From positions 1-8,867 of the forward strand of contig CALDPJ010000288.1 of NCBI GenBank assembly GCA_937911795.1: 8,867 nt of DNA, given 5' to 3'. Positions 4,821-8,867 of the stretch are shown piece after piece. The notes beneath the pieces were generated by a model, which was given only the letters and a program-made list of their open reading frames with translations, was not told the origin of the DNA and searched no databases. The translations under genes and the position numbers were made by a program. The DNA is from an uncultured Flavobacteriales bacterium (GTDB lineage: Bacteria; Bacteroidota; Bacteroidia; Flavobacteriales_D; SKUL01). Positions within the stretch are counted from its first letter, which is position 1; the number at the start of each line of letters is the position of its first letter.

Positions 4821-7184
4821 ATGAATCCTACTGCCTTATCTTTCATCACCTTTCTTTTTGCAACCATTGCTTTTTCGGCTGCTGCCCAAAACCCCACCCA
4901 AACCATCCGGGGAAACGTTATCGATAATGTTTCGCATTCGCCGCTTCCGGGGGCCACAGTGATGATTCTGCATTCCGATCCCATCATTGGCACCACCACC
5001 GATCCGGACGGGAACTTCGTGCTCGAAAATGTTCCTGTAGGTACATACAACATTGGAGTTTCTTACATCGGATACGATGAAAAAGTATTGTCGAACGTGC
5101 AGCTTAATGCCGGAAAGGAACTGGTGCTGAATGTTCAGATCGAGGAGAAGTTTCACACCATGGACGAAGTTGAAATCACCGCCAGATCTTCAAAAAGCCA
5201 GGCCCTGAACGAAATGGCAACCGTTAGTGCCCGCTCGTTTTCGGTTGAAGAAACGCAGAAATTTGCCGCATCGGTAAATGATCCCGCACGAATGGTTTCG
5301 TCCTTCGCCGGAGTGGTCAACACCAACGATGGCAACAACAATATTTCGATTCGTGGTAATTCGCCCAACGGCTTGCTTTGGAGGATGGAAGGCATGGATA
5401 TTCCAAATCCCAACCATTTTGCCAATGCGGCCAGCAGCGGAGGCGGAATTATGATCATCAGCTCACAATTGCTCTCCAACAGCGACTTTATGACCGGCGC
5501 TTTTCCCGCAGAATATGGAAACGCACTCAGCGGAGTATTCGATATCAATCTCAGAAAAGGGAACAATAAAAAACGCGAATACACCATTCAGGCTGGTGTG
5601 CTCGGGTTTGATGTCGCTGCCGAAGGTCCGTTTACAAAAAGTTATAATGGCTCATATCTGGTCAATTACCGCTATTCTACACTCAATCTGCTCGGTCATA
5701 TGGGCGTGGATTTTTTTGGTGCCTCCACCAATTTTCAGGATCTGTCCTTCAATTTCTACCTGCCCACAAAAAAAGCCGGTAATTTTTCTGTGTTTGGTCT
5801 GGGCGGTCTGAGTGATCAATCAACAAAAGCCGAAAAAGACTCGACGCTTTGGGAGAACAGTTATGACCGCTATACCGGAAAATTTGTCTCAAATACCGGA
5901 GTGGTAGGCGTCAGGCACGATCTTGTCATTAATTCCAGCACATTGTTAAGAAACTCTGTGGTGGTGTCAGCCAACGAAAACGGATACGACGAAAGCAGGC
6001 TCGATGATGCGTACAATTCACGATTGCTGTATCAGGACCGGTTTGTGAATTCGAGGATTGCCTACAACATGGTATTGAACAAGAAATTTAATTCGCGGTT
6101 GCACATGAAATCCGGCTTGTACATCAACAGACTGGGTTATCAGGCTCGACTTGCCGAACGCGATACCGTACAGTCCACCGATGAAGTGCTGATTAATGCC
6201 AATGGAAATACTTTACTCAGCCAGGCTTTCAGCCAATGGAGCTACCGCATCAGCGAATCGTTTACCCTAAACGCAGGAGTGCACTTTCTCTATTTCCATT
6301 TCAACGGAACTTCTTCTGTAGAGCCCCGACTCTCTGCTAAATACACCATCGACGACGCTAAAAGTATCAGTCTTGGATACGGTCTGCACGGCCAAACCCA
6401 ACCTTTGCCCAACTACTTCTTCACGGCCACCTTGCCCGGCGGTTCAGTGGTGAAACCGAATGAGAATCTGGAAATGACCAAATCACATCATCTGGTGGCA
6501 GGCTATTCGCAAAATCTGACCGACCACCTGCACGCAAGAGTGGAAGTATATTATCAGCATCTGTATAATATTCCCATCAGTACAAATCCACAAAGCAGCT
6601 ATGCATTGCTGAACCAGGAGTGGGGATTTGCAACCGAGCCGCTGGTAAATGATGGCATCGGAAGAAACGTGGGCGTGGAGCTGACCGTCGAGCAATTTCT
6701 GCGAAAAGGGTTGTATTACATGGCGACGCTTTCTGTTTATGATTCAAAATACCGTGCGGCAGATAACAACTGGTACAACACGCGTTTCAATGGAAATCAC
6801 GTGATGACTTTCACCGGCGGAAAGGAGTTTTTGATTGGTGGCGGAGATATGCCGCGAACACTGGGTTTAAATCTGAAAGTGATTTGGGGTGGAGGCTTCC
6901 GCGACACTCCGGTTGATCTGGATGCCTCCCAGACTTTGGGCGAGACGGTGATTTATGAGGACCAGGCATTTTCGAATCAACTGGAAGATTATTTCCGCAC
7001 CGATATCCGCATCAGTATGAAGCGTCAGCGACCAAAATCAACCCATACTTTGTCATTGGATATACAGAATGCGACCAACCGCCAGAATGTCGGCGGGCAG
7101 GGATACAACGTAGAGACAAAAGAAATTGAAACCTGGTATCAAACCGGAATTATCCCGGCGCTGGCATACCGGGTGGAGTTTTAA
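4821..7184 (+). CDS. TonB-dependent outer-membrane receptor with carboxypeptidase-regulatory-like N-terminal domain
   Basis: A complete 787-residue receptor. Residues 1-22 are a signal peptide (hydrophobic stretch ending SAAA, then QNP). A carboxypeptidase-regulatory-like sandwich covers about 28-108 (IRGNVIDNVSHSPLPGATV, then TTTDPDGNFVLENVPVGTY and VSYIGY). MDEVEITA at 114-121 sits where the TonB-box-like segment usually lies. The plug runs about 135-245, with NNNISIRGNSPNGLLWRMEG, FPAEYGNALSGVFDI and related motifs. The rest is a strand-rich barrel ending in the aromatic F of ALAYRVEF. It would import an unidentified substrate using TonB energy. There is no N-terminal STN domain and no SusD-like partner gene in the window. 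The ECF-type promoter just upstream suggests induction by the sigma factor encoded 3.5 kb away. The gene ends with no gap against the convergent nucleotidyltransferase gene. Confidence 0.93.
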   Translation: MNPTALSFITFLFATIAFSAAAQNPTQTIRGNVIDNVSHSPLPGATVMILHSDPIIGTTTDPDGNFVLENVPVGTYNIGVSYIGYDEKVLSNVQLNAGKELVLNVQIEEKFHTMDEVEITARSSKSQALNEMATVSARSFSVEETQKFAASVNDPARMVSSFAGVVNTNDGNNNISIRGNSPNGLLWRMEGMDIPNPNHFANAASSGGGIMIISSQLLSNSDFMTGAFPAEYGNALSGVFDINLRKGNNKKREYTIQAGVLGFDVAAEGPFTKSYNGSYLVNYRYSTLNLLGHMGVDFFGASTNFQDLSFNFYLPTKKAGNFSVFGLGGLSDQSTKAEKDSTLWENSYDRYTGKFVSNTGVVGVRHDLVINSSTLLRNSVVVSANENGYDESRLDDAYNSRLLYQDRFVNSRIAYNMVLNKKFNSRLHMKSGLYINRLGYQARLAERDTVQSTDEVLINANGNTLLSQAFSQWSYRISESFTLNAGVHFLYFHFNGTSSVEPRLSAKYTIDDAKSISLGYGLHGQTQPLPNYFFTATLPGGSVVKPNENLEMTKSHHLVAGYSQNLTDHLHARVEVYYQHLYNIPISTNPQSSYALLNQEWGFATEPLVNDGIGRNVGVELTVEQFLRKGLYYMATLSVYDSKYRAADNNWYNTRFNGNHVMTFTGGKEFLIGGGDMPRTLGLNLKVIWGGGFRDTPVDLDASQTLGETVIYEDQAFSNQLEDYFRTDIRISMKRQRPKSTHTLSLDIQNATNRQNVGGQGYNVETKEIETWYQTGIIPALAYRVEF

Positions 7185-7796
7185 TCAGATCAATTTGTTG
7201 GTTTCTGTTAAAATTCGAGCTTTCACTTCTTCCCAGGTAATCGGCTGGAGTAGGATTGGAGTCTCTTCAAGATCCGCGTCTAGGAAGTAGCAGAGGCTTT
7301 TGGTAACCAAAAACTCCGAACCATCGGTGTATTTCTTCTTGTAGAAAAAAATCATATCAACCAGGGAAAAGGAATTAAGCAAATAGAAAAGATCAATAAA
7401 ATCTTTTTTACTTCCTCTTCCTGCTATTGCATTTAATTTCATTGCGGCAATATCCCGCATCGAAGCCAGTCTGATATGATCTATACTTAGTGGAGTATCA
7501 AGTAAAGGATATCGATAGTTTACAAAATCTGTTTTAATTGAAGTAGTGCTGAAAATCTGGATACTCTTACTTTTTTTTATTAATGTGCTTTCTCCGAACT
7601 CAGCAAGAATTCCCTGTATATCTATGTCATCCAGTTCCTGATGTCCAAATAAATCAATATCTACAGAAATTCGATGGCCCATCTGCAAGGCAAGAGAGGT
7701 GCCTCCAACTAAATTGAATTCAGACAATTCGGGTTGTGCCATCAGAAACTTTAGGAGTTCCAGAAGTTCTGGGCTGACCGTTTCGTAGTGTAACAT
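7185..7796 (-). CDS. AbiEii/AbiGii-type nucleotidyltransferase (putative toxin)
   Basis: A 203-residue protein of the AbiEii (MenA-like) nucleotidyltransferase family. The catalytic signature is intact: GGTSLALQMGHR at 31-42 followed by ISVDIDLF at 43-50, with metal-binding D46 and D48. The second conserved block MRDIAAMKLNAIAGRGSKKD (113-132) contains the expected Lys, and FIDLFYL follows. Family toxins transfer nucleotides to tRNA or other targets and act in type IV toxin-antitoxin or phage-defence modules. Classical partners are AbiEi-type winged-helix proteins; here the preceding gene is instead DUF6922-like. The ATG at 7796 fits the usual N-terminus (MLHYETVSPELLELLKFL) and lies 46 bases inside the upstream gene. 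The target and the toxin role are inferred from the family. Confidence 0.9.
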   Translation of the reverse strand: MLHYETVSPELLELLKFLMAQPELSEFNLVGGTSLALQMGHRISVDIDLFGHQELDDIDIQGILAEFGESTLIKKSKSIQIFSTTSIKTDFVNYRYPLLDTPLSIDHIRLASMRDIAAMKLNAIAGRGSKKDFIDLFYLLNSFSLVDMIFFYKKKYTDGSEFLVTKSLCYFLDADLEETPILLQPITWEEVKARILTETNKLI

Positions 7797-8053
7797 CTGA
7801 AGGAAGTTTTGTCCAGATCGAGAAAACTGGCTAAGAAGGATAGTGTAACATCATCCATGCTGCGAAAGTTGGTAACAACCTTTTTCAAGGTTTCTTTGTC
7901 ATACACCTCACGGATAATCCGCCAGTCTTCCATCTTTCCATATTCCACAACCTGATAAATGATTTGAGATTTTGAACGCTCAAAATCAAGTTTATTTCGG
8001 TCTGTGTCCCAAAACAAATGATCTGATAGGTCATGTACAGAATAGGTCGACAT
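7751..8053 (-). CDS. DUF6922-like protein, partner of the AbiEii-type gene (putative antitoxin)
   Basis: A 100-residue soluble protein starting at the ATG read from 8053. I recognise the pattern HLFWDTDRNKLDFERSKSQI (12-31), VVEYGKMEDWR (35-45), and a C-terminal FRCYTTKRSAQNFWNS (85-100). It matches small proteins, described as DUF6922, that sit just before AbiEii-type nucleotidyltransferase genes in Bacteroidota. It overlaps the downstream gene by 46 bases, implying strict co-translation. By position it would be the antitoxin or regulator, but I see no catalytic motif and no obvious helix-turn-helix signature, so the function is open. Confidence 0.8.
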   Translation of the reverse strand: MSTYSVHDLSDHLFWDTDRNKLDFERSKSQIIYQVVEYGKMEDWRIIREVYDKETLKKVVTNFRSMDDVTLSFLASFLDLDKTSFRCYTTKRSAQNFWNS

Positions 8054-8148
8054 GGTGTAAAGTTATGGAAAATGCATTTCTCTTAAGTATATCCGGTCAC
8101 AGAAGTATTCGCCATGCAGAATTTAACATGCTCCAATTCAAATACCCT

Positions 8149-8179
8149 TTGAAGCCCGAACAATAAAATAGTACTTTTG
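8149..8179 (+). promoter_or_regulatory. Housekeeping Bacteroidota promoter of dxs
   Basis: TTG at 8149-8151, a 20-base spacer, and TACTTTTG at 8172-8179, a perfect match to TAnnTTTG. Transcription would begin near 8185, about 20 bases before the dxs ATG at 8206. The 152-base intergenic region holds no other feature I can support. Confidence 0.7.
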
Positions 8180-8205
8180 TCTCTTCACACCAATGTGTCT
8201 TTTAC

Positions 8206-8867
8206 ATGCAAGAGATAAAAGCCGGCAAGCTTCTGGAGCAAATTGAGTGGCCGAAAGATTTGCGGGAGAAGTTTACGGTAGACGATCTTCCTGAGATCAG
8301 TCGCGAGCTGCGCGATTTCATCATTGACGTGGTTTCCACAAAAGGAGGACATTTCGGTGCCAGCTTAGGCGTTGTTGAATTAACAGTTGCCTTGCACTAT
8401 GTGTTCAATACTCCCGAAGACCAGATTGTATGGGACGTAGGTCATCAGGCATACGGCCATAAAATTCTTACCGGTCGCAGAAGAAAATTCCACACCAACC
8501 GGATCTACAAAGGTCTCAGTGGATTTCCGAAACGAAGCGAAAGCGAATACGATACATTTGGAGTCGGACACAGCTCTACTTCCATTTCCGGAGCATTGGG
8601 TATGGCCGTGGCCAACCGTCTGAAAAAAGATCCGCGGCAGCACATTGCTGTAATCGGCGATGGTGCCATGACTGCAGGTCTTGCATTTGAAGGCCTCAAC
8701 CATGGCGGCGCAGAAGACACCAACCTGATCGTTATTCTCAACGATAACTGCATGTCCATCGACCCCAACGTGGGCGCGCTCAAAGATTATCTCACCGATA
8801 TCACCACTTCACATACCTACAACAAGGTGCGCGATGAAGTTTGGAACCTGCTCGGTAAAATCAGCAT
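8206..8867 (+). CDS. dxs: 1-deoxy-D-xylulose-5-phosphate synthase, N-terminal part (cut by window edge)
   Basis: The first 220 codons of an enzyme that is normally about 620-650 residues long. It condenses pyruvate with glyceraldehyde 3-phosphate, using thiamine diphosphate, to give 1-deoxy-D-xylulose 5-phosphate. This is the entry step of the MEP isoprenoid pathway, and the product also feeds thiamine and pyridoxal synthesis. Diagnostic motifs are present: TKGGHFGASLGVVELTVALH (45-64, with the catalytic-type H49), VWDVGHQAYGHKILTGR (75-91), GLSGFPKRSESEYDTFGVGH (103-122) and STSISGALGMA. The thiamine-diphosphate motif begins GDGAMTAG (151-158) and closes with LNDN (178-181). The ATG at 8206 is the only suitable start, since the ATG at 8193 is out of frame. 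It is a cytoplasmic housekeeping gene with its own promoter and no apparent link to the accessory genes to the left. Confidence 0.96.
   Translation, partial: MQEIKAGKLLEQIEWPKDLREKFTVDDLPEISRELRDFIIDVVSTKGGHFGASLGVVELTVALHYVFNTPEDQIVWDVGHQAYGHKILTGRRRKFHTNRIYKGLSGFPKRSESEYDTFGVGHSSTSISGALGMAVANRLKKDPRQHIAVIGDGAMTAGLAFEGLNHGGAEDTNLIVILNDNCMSIDPNVGALKDYLTDITTSHTYNKVRDEVWNLLGKIS

Noticed and set aside
5153..5587. 144-codon open frame on the minus strand opposite the TonB receptor plug
   Set aside because: It lies entirely antisense to a well-conserved receptor region and has no protein-like motifs.
8058..8065. TAACTTTA on the minus strand as -7 element for the DUF6922/AbiEii pair
   Set aside because: It matches five of the six fixed bases but lacks a -33 TTG, and it lies only four bases from the start codon, so it is too weak to annotate.
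7972..8166. 64-codon plus-strand frame across the start of the DUF6922-like gene
   Set aside because: It overlaps a supported gene on the other strand, runs into the dxs promoter region and has no recognisable features.

Overview
The window looks like chromosomal DNA from a member of the Bacteroidota; I would not name an order. Four things point there. A secreted protein carries a C-terminal type IX secretion sorting domain. There is an ECF sigma / FecR anti-sigma pair of the Bacteroidota type (FecR with a C-terminal DUF4974-like domain). The TonB-dependent receptor has an N-terminal carboxypeptidase-regulatory-like domain. Two promoters match the Bacteroidota housekeeping consensus (TTG, about 19 bases, TAnnTTTG). 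Shine-Dalgarno sequences are not evident, as is usual in this phylum.

Layout. Minus strand 507 to 1: a small type IX-secreted protein, missing only its last residues at the window edge. Plus strand 680-4099: a tightly coupled three-gene operon of ECF sigma factor, FecR-type anti-sigma factor, and a 619-residue protein with STN, carboxypeptidase-regulatory and tandem 16-residue-repeat/beta-rich regions. Plus 4165-4727: a two-gene DUF433/DUF5615 toxin-antitoxin-like module with its own housekeeping promoter. Plus 4821-7184: a TonB-dependent receptor without an STN domain. Minus 8053-7185: an overlapping pair, a DUF6922-like protein and an AbiEii-type nucleotidyltransferase, ending base-to-base against the receptor gene. 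Plus 8206 to the edge: the N-terminal third of dxs, with its own housekeeping promoter. No gap exceeds about 170 bases.

How it fits together. The most informative signal is a bipartite motif, GCATAGGGGT, then exactly 10 bases, then TCAGTTGTCTT. It occurs twice: before the sigma gene (606-636) and before the receptor gene (4770-4800). Its GGGGT-N16-GTCTT core has the geometry of an ECF promoter, so the simplest reading is that this sigma factor transcribes its own operon and the distant receptor gene. The STN signalling domain, which classical FecA carries inside the receptor, here sits in a separate outer-membrane-type protein translated together with the anti-sigma factor. I infer a cell-surface signalling circuit in which the STN/repeat protein senses or relays a signal to FecR, FecR releases the sigma factor, and the receptor is induced. 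The ligand is unknown. The two toxin-antitoxin-like modules on either side of the receptor look like accessory insertions and have no obvious functional link to the circuit.
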